From assembly GCA_029255685.2 (NCBI GenBank), contig CM055315.2, forward strand, positions 31,501,501-31,565,500: 64,000 bases of DNA, written 5' to 3'. The notes below the pieces were generated by a model. The model had not been told where the DNA came from. It was given only the letters and a program-made list of their open reading frames with translations, and did no database searches. The translations under genes were made by a program, and so were the position numbers. Of the stretch, positions 13,001-23,224 are shown piece after piece (the first letter of the stretch is position 1; each line of letters starts with the position of its first letter). This DNA is from Silene conica. Its lineage: Eukaryota; Streptophyta; Magnoliopsida; Caryophyllales; Caryophyllaceae.

Positions 13001-13021
13001 GGGGAGCTTTCACTTGTGTGA
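7026..13021 (+). CDS. PPA6: Soluble inorganic pyrophosphatase, chloroplast type (six exons)
   Basis: A family I inorganic pyrophosphatase that hydrolyses pyrophosphate to phosphate in the plastid and so pulls biosynthetic reactions forward. Exons: 7026-7289, 7445-7605, 8502-8602, 8702-8883, 11159-11257 and 12929-13021. All introns are GT-AG and the reading frame is kept throughout, giving 299 codons plus TGA, about the length of Arabidopsis PPA6. Residues 1 to ~65 are rich in Ser/Thr/Ala with few acids, as in a plastid transit peptide. The catalytic domain includes EIPKESSAKMEV (109-120) and the family signature DNDPVDV (172-178, split across exons 3 and 4), whose Asp residues bind the metal ions. 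The start is the first in-frame ATG (AGAATGGCG) and opens the transit peptide. No frame break is seen. Introns 4 and 5 are long because of transposon insertions. Confidence 0.95.
8964..9331. mobile_element. GC-rich fold-back element in intron 4
   Basis: The left end (TAGTTTGAGAAGGCGCAAGG) and the right end (GCGCCTAGGCGCGCTTTTTT, then AAACTA) are inverted copies dominated by GGCGC/GCGCC blocks, separated by an AT-rich centre. It is non-coding and its GC-rich ends stand out against the intron. It looks like a non-autonomous DNA transposon; the superfamily is uncertain. Confidence 0.5.
9955..10135. mobile_element. MITE-like inverted repeat in intron 4
   Basis: The left arm contains GACGGATAATGACACTCACA and the right arm the inverted counterpart TTTTGTGAGTGAAAATGGTA, with ACGG/CCGT blocks at both ends. 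The structure suggests a small non-autonomous DNA transposon. The ends are diverged and the limits approximate. Confidence 0.45.
10552..10808. mobile_element. Stowaway-type MITE in intron 4
   Basis: A 257-bp element with ends CTCCCTCCATTCTTTTTATA and its inverted copy, flanked by TA on both sides. The CTCCCTCC end and the TA target duplication are the hallmark of Stowaway (Tc1/mariner-related) MITEs. The long, nearly perfect inverted repeat (about 28 bp) suggests a fairly young insertion. Confidence 0.85.
11441..11962. mobile_element. hAT-type MITE with ACCCGA repeats in intron 5
   Basis: A 522-bp element flanked by the perfect 8-bp duplication ACACTAGT (11433-11440 and 11963-11970). Its ends are diverged inverted copies of AGAGCTGGCAA / TTGCCACCTCT. 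Both arms are filled with ACCCGACCCGA-like short repeats and the centre is AT-rich. The 8-bp duplication and the AGAGGTGGCAA end fit a non-autonomous hAT element. Confidence 0.8.
12563..12698. repeat. Short inverted repeat in intron 5
   Basis: TCAATGCTCA near 12567 and the inverted TGAGCATTGA-like sequence (GAGCATTGACC) near 12683 bracket a purine-rich centre. It may be a small MITE; nothing more can be said. Confidence 0.3.
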
Positions 13022-13258
13022 AATCAATCTCTTATCAAAGCTGCTGAGATATTTTTTATTTGACTGTACTATTACTCTACTAGAGTCCTCGATTACCGAG
13101 TTCATGCTGGTATTTTGTGATTTAAGATTTTTGCTATTTGACAATAGCCTTTCATTCATCCTTGTACTTTATCTTCCTGTTAAATTGAATGCCTTCTTGC
13201 CTTCTGAGTATGTAGAGCATCTTGACTTTGCACTTGTAAAATACATTCATCTTTGAAA

Positions 13259-13264
13259 AATAAA
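13259..13264 (+). terminator. Possible polyadenylation signal of the pyrophosphatase gene
   Basis: AATAAA lies 238 bp after the stop codon, a plausible plant 3' UTR length. Plant signals are weakly conserved, so this is only a candidate. Confidence 0.3.
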
Positions 13265-13542
13265 ATATGGGCTGAATTTTGTCAGGATGATTTTTTGGCT
13301 GTTTTGTAACATTGCTACCTCAGTTTTCATATGAAGATCTTGTGTGTATCAGACAGTCAGTAATTCAGGATATGGCTGAGTTTTCATTAAAGGATGTGGG
13401 GATCTTTACTCTTTGAAGACTGGGAGTCTCAGAAGAATTATGGCGTGGGTTTCATTGGGATGAAACTGCAATTGTGACAACACAAATTCTCATCTAGGAT
13501 ATTTTTCGTTACGTGACCTCTCATAGTGTGCAAGTTGGTGAG

Positions 13543-13656
13543 CAAGTGAAATGGCAAGTGAAAAAAGGGTTGTGAGAAGTCCCTAACTTATCACGGTCAC
13601 AAGTGAAATGACAAGTGAAAAAAGGTTGTGAGAAGTCCCTGACTTATCACGGTCAC
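13543..13656. repeat. Two-copy 57-bp tandem duplication
   Basis: Units at 13543-13599 and 13600-13656 both start CAAGTGAAATG and end ACTTATCACGGTCA. They differ at a few bases. The segment is downstream of the gene and has no coding content. Confidence 0.75.
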
Positions 13657-14128
13657 AAGCAAAACCTTTTGGACCTTTTGCACACTAAACTCCTTTTTTT
13701 TGTCAACCTTTATTTCTCAAAATTTCAGGACATTATTTTTTTGCAATTAGGAACAAATAGCTCACGTTACTCTTTAGCCTTTAGGTTATAAAATGTTTTC
13801 TTTTTTTTTAGGTACGAATGAGGGGTAATGCTTAGAAAGTTTAACTACTAGCAAACGCGAAGTAGCTATCCCAAAAATGTCCACCCTAAGGATGGATCGA
13901 AACTCGTTAGTCGGACTATCTAAATGGGTAAAAAGTGTACTCGCGTTCACTACTCGATTAGCCAAGTAATGCTTGATTACCAAGTGGTCTTCACGTATCT
14001 TGGCACCGTTTGGCAATAAACTTCAGGTTGTTACTGACAAGCTGATCTTAATTAATATGATTTACGAACGGAGAGTTGTCCATATTGATAATAAGTCTCG
14101 TAATATGCATCGATTTTGCCTTTCTAAC
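13657..14128. other. Left flank of the retrotransposon array, no gene recognised
   Basis: Contains one minus-strand open frame (13786-14016, 76 codons) that does not match a family I know. The last five bases, CTAAC, match in four of five positions the CTAAT after the last LTR at 31293, so they are the probable target site. Confidence 0.5.
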
Positions 14129-14748
14129 TGATACGGGCTCGGATAACATTACTCCAAGTGACACTGCTCAAGTCTTGTTATTTTCAAGCTCGATGTCTCG
14201 GTTCGTAAGCTTGGTTACATGCGATGGATTCACCTAAGTGCAAGGCTCCAAGAACTCAGGAAGTCATTTGAGTGCCACATTAATTAGCCAATAAAAGGGT
14301 GATTATTACCCCTGTTTAATTGTGCCGTTTATACAATTCAATTTGGTATTTTTATTGCTAGAGTTAAGGTCTTCAATTAGCTAATTTAATTCAGTCATTA
14401 GGAGTCTCTCAAGTTGCTTGAACGATTGTAATCTTGAGGCTATTTATAGTGTTAAGGATTTTATTTTTGGTCATTCAGTTTTCAGAAATCAAAAGATTCA
14501 CACATTGCTTGCGAGCATTATTTTCGTTAATTGTTCAAACGAGTTTTTGAATTGTTGACTTGTTCGTTCTCAATAGGTCTTGGGTTCGACCACCGTTGTC
14601 GAATTATAGGTCTAGTTCGTCAACTTACTATCCTTTCGAGCATTATTGTTCACATCGATCAAACGCGATTAAGGTCGGGTTGCACCTAGTGCATTCGGGT
14701 CTAGTTGTGTGAGTTCGATTTTAAAGCTTCCGCTACTATTTCGTATCA
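14129..14748 (+). repeat. LTR 1 of the array
   Basis: The outermost left copy. It shares the variant AACGATTGTAATC with LTR 7, where the inner copies I compared have AACGGTTG or, in LTR 3, AGTGGTTG. LTR 1 and 7 are the expected original pair. Confidence 0.92.
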
Positions 14749-14752
14749 TAAG

Positions 14753-14764
14753 TGGTATCATAGC
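14753..14764 (+). other. Primer binding site of unit 1, carrying a mutation
   Basis: Reads TGGTATCATAGC, whereas the other five units (17480, 20413, 23132, 25851, 28570) read TGGTATCAGAGC, the complement of the initiator tRNA-Met 3' end. The G-to-T change would weaken priming from unit 1. Confidence 0.8.
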
Positions 14765-14845
14765 TTCGGCTCTCGATTATCCTATTTCGAGGCGATTCTG
14801 GTTGTTTTAAAAAAAATTTACTGCAAAACGCAAGAAGGCAGAATC

Positions 14846-16384
14846 ATGGCGGAATACGATGACGAAACATTGCTCGCTCATTTACTCGACAGGCTTCGTA
14901 ATCAGCCCAGAGGACCCTGTCACAAACAAGATGAGTTCAAATTTTCCGAACTTCCGGAATTTACAGGAGGTAACGACCCAGAGAATTATCTAGAATGGGA
15001 ACGGAAAATCGAACGGATGTTTGATTTTAAAGACCTAAGTGACGAGAAAAGGTGTCGCTATGCGATTTTGCGATTAGGAAAAGGAGCATCGTTGTGGTTT
15101 GAGGGACTAAAGACGAAAAGAGCACGGGCAGGGAAAGACAAAATTACTTCTTGGGAATCTTTGAAACGCAAACTTCGTAAGCAGTATGTACCTACTACTC
15201 ATAGAATGACTACTTACCGTAAAATCGCGGAATTTAGACAAGGGAAATTGAGTGTGGGGGATTATATCGATGCATTTGAAAATTTATCTTTGATGGGGGA
15301 AGTGGAGGAAATTGAGGAGCAAAAGATGTCAAGGTTTTTGCGTGGACTAAACTCTGATATTGCTAATGTCGTTGAATTGTACCCATACTCTGATTTTGAC
15401 ACCCTTTGCGGACTTTGTTTGAAATTAGAGACTCAGGGGAAGGTGAAACATGGTGGAGGGTCAGGTACAGAATTTAAGTCTAAAGTTTGGTCTAATCCCG
15501 AGTCGCCTTTGAAACCTTTCACATTCGAAAATAGTCCACTCTTGAACTCCAAAACCGACGGTTCTTCGTCTACCCCAAAATCGACTAGTGCAACTAAAGA
15601 GACAAGCCTATTCAAGGTTAGATGTTTTAAATGTCAGGGTTTCGGACACTACCAAAATGCTTGCCCAAACAAACTGGTAGTGACTTTGAGGGAGGCCATG
15701 GATTACCGTGATGACTTACTGGTTGTAGAGGATGAGTCACTTGGTGGGGTATTCAATCTCAATGAGGTTGAGGAGGAGAACTTGGATGTCGTGACATATG
15801 AGGCACCAAACTACGATGTAAGTTTGGTAATTCGTACTTTGCAGGTCCAAGCTGAGCCAATACGGCTTGCGACTCAACAACGTGATCAATTATTTCATAC
15901 AAAATGTCAAGTAAATGATAAGTGGTGTAGTGTGATTATTGATGGCGGGAGTTGTACTAACGCAACTTCAAGTGAGATGGTGTCGAAATTGGCATTGCAA
16001 ACAGTGACTCATCCAACGCCCTATACTTTACATTGGCTAAACGACGGTAAGAAAGTGCAAGTCTCGAAACAGGTTCGTATTTGTTTCACCATGGGTTCTT
16101 ATGAAGATGAGGTCTTATGTGATGTGGTTCTTATGGACGCTTGCCACGTTCTCTTAGGTAGACCTTGGCAATATGACCGGGACGTGACGCACATGGGTCG
16201 GAGCACTGAGTATACACTGTTTTCGAAAGGAAAAAAAGTCGTGTTGAAGCCTATGTCTTCTCAAGCCGTCCGAGCTATGTACTCTGGTCGTAAAAGAAGT
16301 CCAAGTCTATCAATACTAGAAATGGGTGAGAAGCGTGAGTTTGGGTTAGGTAAGGAAGCTTTGTTGGGTAAAAAAATATATTAA
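14846..16384 (+). CDS. Unit 1 Gag-protease, intact frame
   Basis: A 512-codon frame from ATGGCGGAATACG, 98 bp after LTR 1. The frame is open further upstream into the LTR, but this Met follows the PBS and gives a normal Gag start. A Ty3-type Gag core covers about residues 40-180 (EFTGGNDPENYLEWERKIE onward). A CCHC zinc knuckle is at C260, C263, H268 and C273. A retropepsin-like segment has its catalytic motif IIDGGS with D366 and a downstream LLGRPW at 436-441. It would supply capsid protein and processing activity only. A stop (TAA TAG) follows, then ~470 bp (16385-16855) without a recognised domain, ending in the polypurine tract. Confidence 0.88.
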   Translation: MAEYDDETLLAHLLDRLRNQPRGPCHKQDEFKFSELPEFTGGNDPENYLEWERKIERMFDFKDLSDEKRCRYAILRLGKGASLWFEGLKTKRARAGKDKITSWESLKRKLRKQYVPTTHRMTTYRKIAEFRQGKLSVGDYIDAFENLSLMGEVEEIEEQKMSRFLRGLNSDIANVVELYPYSDFDTLCGLCLKLETQGKVKHGGGSGTEFKSKVWSNPESPLKPFTFENSPLLNSKTDGSSSTPKSTSATKETSLFKVRCFKCQGFGHYQNACPNKLVVTLREAMDYRDDLLVVEDESLGGVFNLNEVEEENLDVVTYEAPNYDVSLVIRTLQVQAEPIRLATQQRDQLFHTKCQVNDKWCSVIIDGGSCTNATSSEMVSKLALQTVTHPTPYTLHWLNDGKKVQVSKQVRICFTMGSYEDEVLCDVVLMDACHVLLGRPWQYDRDVTHMGRSTEYTLFSKGKKVVLKPMSSQAVRAMYSGRKRSPSLSILEMGEKREFGLGKEALLGKKIY

Positions 16385-16841
16385 TAGATTTCAGTCATCC
16401 ACCTATCTTCGACGAGGAATATACGGATTATGAGGCATGTGATTATAAGGCCAAGGAAACATGTCCTTCTTACGATTCTGGCCAGAAATTCGGAGCTGTT
16501 GCTGTCCCAATCACGCATACAATCAATGCTAGTGAGTTTTTAGTTCGACAATGTTTTTATTTGGTTAACTATCGGATCCCAAGAGCTGCTACAACAGTGA
16601 TAAGCTCTGGTTGTTTAATGAGTTTAGTTAAAACAAGGTTCGAGACAAGGTGGCGATATTTGTGCACGGAGGGAGGTGGGGTGGACAACACAAGGAGACA
16701 CTGAAATCAAGTGAAAGATACAACCATGTTAGGAAGATGATTCGAGCTCGCTGTTTAGATACGTCATTTCGTTTACTCTTCATATCGTGGATTTTTTGTT
16801 CCGGTAAATTCAAACTACTTGAATTGAGGACAATTCTTTTC

Positions 16842-16855
16842 GAAGGGGGAGGGGA
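16842..16855 (+). other. Polypurine tract (representative of all units)
   Basis: GAAGGGGGAGGGGA ends exactly where LTR 2 begins. The same tract precedes every LTR from 2 to 7 and would prime plus-strand synthesis. Confidence 0.85.
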
Positions 16856-17475
16856 TGATACGGGCTCGGATAACATTACTCCAAGTGACACTACTCAAGT
16901 CTTGTTATTTTCAAGCTCGATGTCTCGGTTCGTAAGCTTGGTTACATGCGATGGATTCACCTAAGTGCAAGGCTCCAGGAACTCAGGAAGTCATTTGAGT
17001 GCCACATTAATTAGCCAATAAAAGGGTGATTATTACCCCTGTTTAATTGTGCCGTTTATACAATTCAATTTGGTATTTTTATTTCTAGAGTTAAGGTCTT
17101 CAATTAGCTAATTTAATTCAGTCATTAGGAGTCTCTCAAGTTGCTTGAACGGTTGTAATCTTGAGGCTATTTATAGTGTTAAGGATTTTATTTTTGGTCA
17201 TTCAGCTTTCAGAAATCAAAAGATTCACACATTGCTTGCGAGCATTATTTTCGTTAATTGTTCAAACGAGTTTTTGAATTGTTGACTTGTTCGTTCTCAA
17301 TAGGTCTTGGGTTCGACCATCGTTGTCGAATTATAGGTCTAGTTCGTCAACTTACTATCCTTTCGAGCATTATTGTTCACATCGATCAAACGCGATTAAG
17401 GTCGGGTTGCACCTAGTGCATTCGGGTCTAGTTGTGTGAGTTCGATTTTAAAGCTTCCGCTACTATTTCGTATCA
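16856..17475 (+). repeat. LTR 2 of the array
   Basis: 620 bp, TG to CA, shared between units 1 and 2. Carries a few private substitutions, such as TATTTCTAGAG in place of TATTGCTAGAG. Confidence 0.92.
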
Positions 17476-17572
17476 TAAGTGGTATCAGAGCTTCGGCTCT
17501 CGATTATCCTATTTCGAGGCGATTCTGGTTGTTTTAAAAAAAATTTACTGCAAAACGCAAGAAGGCAGAATC

Positions 17573-19317
17573 ATGGCGGAATACGATGACGAAACATTGC
17601 TCGCTCATTTACTCGACAGGCTTCGTAATCAGCCCAGAGGACCCTGTCACAAACAAGATGAGTTCAAATTTTCCGAACTTCCGGAATTTACAGGAGGTAA
17701 CGACCCAGAGAATTATCTAGAATGGGAACAGAAAATCGAACGGATGTTTGATTTTAAAGACCTAAGTGACGAGAAAAGGTGTCGATATGCGATTTTGCGA
17801 TTAGGAAAAGGAGCATCGTTGTGGTTTGAGGGACTAAAGACGAAAAGAGCACGGGCAGGGAAAGACAAAATTACTTCTTGGGAATCTTTGAAACGCAAAC
17901 TTCGTAAGCGGTATGTACCTACTACTCATAGAATGACTACTTACCGTAAAATCGCGGAATTTAGACAAGGGAAATTGAGTGTGGGGGATTATATCGATGC
18001 ATTTGAAAATTTATCTTTGATGGGGGAAGTGGAGGAAATTGAGGAGCAAATGATGTCAAGGTTTTTGCGTGGACTAAACTCTGATATTGCTAATGTCGTT
18101 GAATTGTACCCATACTCTGATTTTGACACCCTTTGTGGACTTTGTTTGAAATTAGAGACTCAGGGGAAGGTGAAACATGGTGGAGGGTCAGGTACGGAAT
18201 TTAATTCTAAAGTTTGGTCTAATCCCGAGTCGCCTTTGAAACCTTTCACATTCGAAAATAGTCCACTCTTGAACTCCAAAACCGACGGTTCTTCGTCTAC
18301 CCCAAAATCGACTAGTGCAACTAAAGAGACAAGCCTATTCAAGGTTAGATGTTTTAAATGTCAGGGTTTCGGACACTACCAAAATGCTTGCCCAAACAAA
18401 CTGGTAGTGACTTTGAGGGAGGCCATGGATTACCGTGATGACTTACTGGTTGTAGAGGATGAGTCACTTGGTGGGGTGTTCAATCTCAATGAGGTTGAGG
18501 AGGAGAACTTGGATGTCGTGACATATGAGGCACCAAACTACGATGTAAGTTTGGTAATTCGTACTTTGCAGGTCCAAGCTGAGCCAATACGGCTTGCGAC
18601 TCAACAACGTGATCAATTATTTCATACAAAATGTCAAGTAAATGATAAGTGGTGTAGTGTGATTATTGATGGCGGGAGTTGTACTAACGCAACTTCAAGT
18701 GAGATGGTGTCGAAATTGGCATTGCAAACAGTGAGTAAGGATTCTCTCCATTTCTCCAAAAGAAATGGAGGTCCATTACTTTTTAACGGTTTAGATCTAG
18801 TTTTGGATCGATCCGGTGGTCGTAATTTAACTAAAAAGAAAAAGATTAATGAGTGAAATAGAGATATATATTATAATATTCTCTTAGAGTGGTAATGGAC
18901 CAAAAAGTAATGGAGAGGAAATTGGCATTGCAAACAGTGACTCATCCAACGCCCTATACTTTACATTGGCTAAACGACGGTAAGAAAGTGCAAGTCTCGA
19001 AACAGGTTCGTATTTGTTTCACCATGGGTTCCTATGAAGATGAGGTCTTATGTGATGTGGTTCTTATGGACGCTTGCCACGTTCTCTTAGGTAGACCTTG
19101 GCAATATGACCGGGACGTGACGCACATGGGTCGGAGCACTGAGTATACACTGTTTTCGAAAGGAAAAAAAGTCGTGTTGAAGCCTATGTCTTCTCAAGCC
19201 GTCCGAGCTATGTACTCTGGTCGTAAAAGAAGTCCAAGTCTATCAATACTAGAAATGGGTGAGAAGCGTGAGTTTGGGTTAGGTAAGGAAGCTTTGTTGG
19301 GTAAAAAAATATATTAA
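17573..19317 (+). pseudogene. Unit 2 Gag-protease, split by a 183-bp insert
   Basis: The frame matches unit 1 through the zinc knuckle and the IIDGGS protease motif, then enters foreign sequence at 18735 and stops at 18854-18856 (427 codons). The rest of the protease resumes at 18918 and runs to the usual stop at 19317. The Gag part remains complete and could still be made; the protease is truncated shortly after its active site. Confidence 0.88.
18735..18917. mobile_element. 183-bp MITE-like insert with a 23-bp flanking duplication
   Basis: Absent from the other five units. The target sequence is duplicated on both sides (18712-18734 and 18918-18940, identical 23-mers). Inside, CTCTCCATT near the left end and AATGGAGAG at the right end are inverted, and a second inverted pair (TCCATTACTTTTT with AAAAAGTAATGGA) lies further in. 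That looks MITE-like, but a 23-bp duplication is much longer than usual for a DNA transposon, so a repair-type insertion is also possible. Confidence 0.75.
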
Positions 19318-19788
19318 TAGATTTCAGTCATCCACCTATCTTCGACGAGGAATATACGGATTATGAGGCATGTGATTATAAGGCCAAGGAAACATGTCCT
19401 TCTTACGATTCTGGCCAGAAATTCGGATCTGTTGCTGTCCCAATCACGCATACAATCAATGCTAGTGAGTTTTTAGTTCGACAGTGTTTTTATTTGGTTA
19501 ACTATCGGATCCCTAGAGCTTCTACAACAGTGATAAGCTCTGGTTGTTTAATGAGTTTAGTTAAAACAAGGTTCGAGACAAGGTGGCGATATTTGTGCAC
19601 GGAGGGAGGTGGGGTGGACAACACAAGGAGACACTGAAATCAAGTGAAAGATACAACCATGTTAGGAAGATGATTCGAGCTCGCTGTTTAGATACGTCAT
19701 TTCGTTTACTCTTCATATCGTGGATTTTTTATTCCGGTAAATTCAAACAACTAGAATTGAGGACAATTCTTTTCGAAGGGGGAGGGGA

Positions 19789-20408
19789 TGATACGGGCTC
19801 GGATAACATTACTCCAAGTGACACTACTCAAGTCTTGTTATTTTCAAGCTCGATGTCTCGGTTCGTAAGCTTGGTTACATGCGATGGATTCACCTAAGTG
19901 CAAGGCTCCAGGAACTCAGGAAGTCATTTGAGTGCCACATTAATTAGCCAATAAAAGGGTGATTATTACCCCTGTTTAATTGTGCCGTTTATACAATTCA
20001 ATTTGGTATTTTTATTGCTAGAGTTAAGGTCTTCAATTAGCTAATTTAATTCAGTCATTAGGAGTCTCTCAAGTTGCTTGAGTGGTTGTAATCTTGAGGC
20101 TATTTATAGTGTTAAGGATTTTATTTTTGGTCATTCAGTTTTCAGAAATCAAAAGATTCACACATTGCTTGCGAGCATTATTTTCGTTAATTGTTCAAAC
20201 GAGTTTTTGAATTGTTGACTTGTTCGTTCTCAATAGGTCTTGGGTTCGACCACCGTTGTCGAATTATAGGTCTAGTTCGTCAACTTACTATCCTTTCGAG
20301 CATTATTGTTCACATCGATCAAACGCGATTAAGGTCGGGTTGCACCTAGTGCATTCGGGTCTAGTTGTGTGAGTTCGATTTTAAAGCTTCCGCTACTATT
20401 TCGTATCA
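19789..20408 (+). repeat. LTR 3 of the array
   Basis: 620 bp, TG to CA, shared between units 2 and 3. It has the private variant TTGAGTGGTTG. Confidence 0.92.
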
Positions 20409-20505
20409 TAAGTGGTATCAGAGCTTCGGCTCTCGATTATCCTATTTCGAGGCGATTCTGGTTGTTTTAAAAAAAATTTACTGCAAAACGCAAGAAGGCA
20501 GAATC

Positions 20506-22036
20506 ATGGCGGAATACGATGACGAAACATTGCTCGCTCATTTACTCGACAGGCTTCGTAATCAGCCCAGAGGACCCTGTCACAAACAAGATGAGTTCAA
20601 ATTTTCCGAACTTCCGGAATTTACAGGAGGTAACGACCCAGAGAATTACCTAGAATGGGAACGGAAAATCGAACGGATGTTTGATTTTAAAGACCTAAGT
20701 GACGAGAAAAGGTGTCGATATGCGATTAGGAAAAGGAGCATCGTTGTGGTTTGAGGGACTAAAGACGAAAAGAGCACGGGCAGGGAAAGACAAAATTACT
20801 TCTTGGGAATCTTTGAAACGCAAACTTCGTAAGCGGTATGTACCTACTACTCATAGAATGACTACTTACCGTAAAATCGCGGAATTTAGACAAGGGAAAT
20901 TGAGTGTGGGGGATTATATCGATGCATTTGAAAATTTATCTTTGATGGGGGAAGTGGAGGAAACTGAGGAGCAAAAGATGTCAAGGTTTTTGCGTGGACT
21001 AAACTCTGATATTGCTAATGTCGTTGAATTGTACCCATACTCTGATTTTGACACCCTTTGCGGACTTTGTTTGAAATTAGAGACTCAGGGGAAGGTGAAA
21101 CATGGTGGAGGGTCAGGTACAGAATTTAAGTGTAAAGTTTGGTCTAATCCCGAGTCGCCTTTGAAACCTTTCACATTCGAAAATAGTCCACTCTTGAACT
21201 CCAAAACCGACGGTTCTTCGTCTACCCCAAAATCGACTAATTCAACTAAAGAGACAAGCCTATTCAAGGTTAGATGTTTTAAATGTCAGGGTTTCGGACA
21301 CTACCAAAATGCTTGCCCAAACAAACTAGTAGTGACTTTGAGGGAGGCCATGGATTACCGTGATGACTTACTGGTTGTAGAGGATGAGTCACTTGGTGGG
21401 GTGTTCAATCTCAATGAGGTTGAGGAGGAGAACTTGGATGTCGTGACATATGAGGCACCAAACTACGATGTAAGTTTGGTAATTCGTACTTTGAAGGTCC
21501 AAGCTGAGCCAATACGGCTTGCGACTCAACAACGTGATCAATTATTTCATACAAAATGTCAAGTAAATGATAAGTGGTGTAGTGTGATTATTGATGGCGG
21601 GAGTTGTACTAACGCAACTTCAAGTGAGATGGTGTCGAAATTGGCATTGCAAACAGTGACTCATCCAACGCCCTATACTTTACATTGGCTAAACGACGGT
21701 AAGAAAGTGCAAGTCTCGAAACAGGTTCGTATTTGTTTCACCATGGGTTCCTATGAAGATGAGGTCTTATGTGATGTGGTTCTTATGGACGCTTGCCACG
21801 TTCTCTTAGGTAGACCTTGGCAATATGACCGGGACGTGACACACATGGGTCGGAGCACTGAGTATACACTGTTTTCGAAAGGAAAAAAAGTCGTGTTGAA
21901 GCCTATGTCTTCTCAAGCCGTCCGAGCTATGTACTCTGGTCGTAAAAGAAGTCCAAGTCTATCAATACTAGAAATGGGTGAGAAGCGTGAGTTTGGGTTA
22001 GGTAAGGAAGCTTTGTTGGGTAAAAAAATCTATTAA
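20506..22036 (+). pseudogene. Unit 3 Gag-protease, frameshifted by an 8-bp deletion
   Basis: The frame starts as in unit 1 but lacks 8 bp near 20722-20730, where GCGATTTTGCGATT has become GCGATT, consistent with slippage between two GCGATT copies. The N-terminal product ends at 20754 after 82 codons. The remaining Gag and protease lie in another frame that is open to 22036. The zinc knuckle and protease motifs are otherwise preserved. Confidence 0.9.
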
Positions 22037-22507
22037 TAGATTTCAGTCATCCACCTATCTTCGACGAGGAATATACGGATTATGAGGCATGTGATTATAA
22101 GGCCAAGGAAACATGTCCTTCTTACGATTCTGGCCAGAAATTCGGAGCTGTTGCTGTCCCAATCACGCATACAATCAATGCTAGTGAGTTTTTAGTTCGA
22201 CAATGTTTTTATTTGGTTAACTATCGGATCCCAAGAGCTGCTACAACAGTGATAAGCTCTGGTTGTTTAATGAGTTTAGTTAAAACAAGGTTCGAGACAA
22301 GGTGGCGATATTTGTGCACGGAGGGAGGTGGGGTGGACAACACAAGGAGACACTGAAATCAAGTGAAAGATACAACCATGTTAGGAAGATGATTCGAGCT
22401 CGCTGTTTAGATACGTCATTTCGTTTACTCTTCATATCGTGGATTTTTTATTCCGGTAAATTCAAACAACTAGAATTGAGGACAACTCTTTTCGAAGGGG
22501 GAGGGGA

Positions 22508-23127
22508 TGATACGGGCTCGGATAACATTACTCCAAGTGACACTACTCAAGTCTTGTTATTTTCAAGCTCGATGTCTCGGTTCGTAAGCTTGGTTACATG
22601 CGATGGATTCACCTAAGTGCAAGGCTCCAGGAACTCAGGAAGTCATTTGAGTGCCACATTAATTAGCCAATAAAAGGGTGATTATTACCCCTGTTTAATT
22701 GTGCCGTTTATACAATTCAATTTGGTATTTTTATTGCTAGAGTTAAGGTCTTCAATTAGCTAATTTAATTCAGTCATTAAGAGTCTCTCAAGTTGCTTGA
22801 ACGGTTGTAATCTTGAGGCTATTTATAGTGTTAAGGATTTTATTTTTGGTCATTCAGCTTTCAGAAATCAAAAGATTCACACATTGCTTGCGAGCATTAT
22901 TTTCGTTAATTGTTCAAACGAGTTTTTGAATTGTTGACTTGTTCGTTCTCAATAGGTCTTGGGTTCGACCACCGTTGTCGAATTATAGGTCTAGTTCATC
23001 AACTTACTATCCTTTCGAGCATTATTGTTCACATCGATCAAACGCGATTAAGGTCGGGTTGCACCTAGTGCATTCGGGTCTAGTTGTGTGAGTTCGATTT
23101 TAAAGCTTCCGCTACTATTTCGTATCA
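22508..23127 (+). repeat. LTR 4 of the array
   Basis: 620 bp, TG to CA. It shares CATTAAGAGTC with LTR 5, where the others have CATTAGGAGTC. Confidence 0.92.
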
Positions 23128-23224
23128 TAAGTGGTATCAGAGCTTCGGCTCTCGATTATCCTATTTCGAGGCGATTCTGGTTGTTTTAAAAAAAATTTAC
23201 TGCAAAACGCAAGAAGGCAGAATC

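Noticed and set aside
14705-14845. Starting Gag at the upstream ATG inside the LTR
   Set aside because: That segment spans the LTR end and the PBS, so it cannot be the normal start. The ATG at 14846 lies after the PBS and begins a typical Gag.
15433-15615. Minus-strand 60-61-codon frames repeated in every array unit
   Set aside because: They are antisense shadows of the gag coding sequence and recur only because the units are copies.
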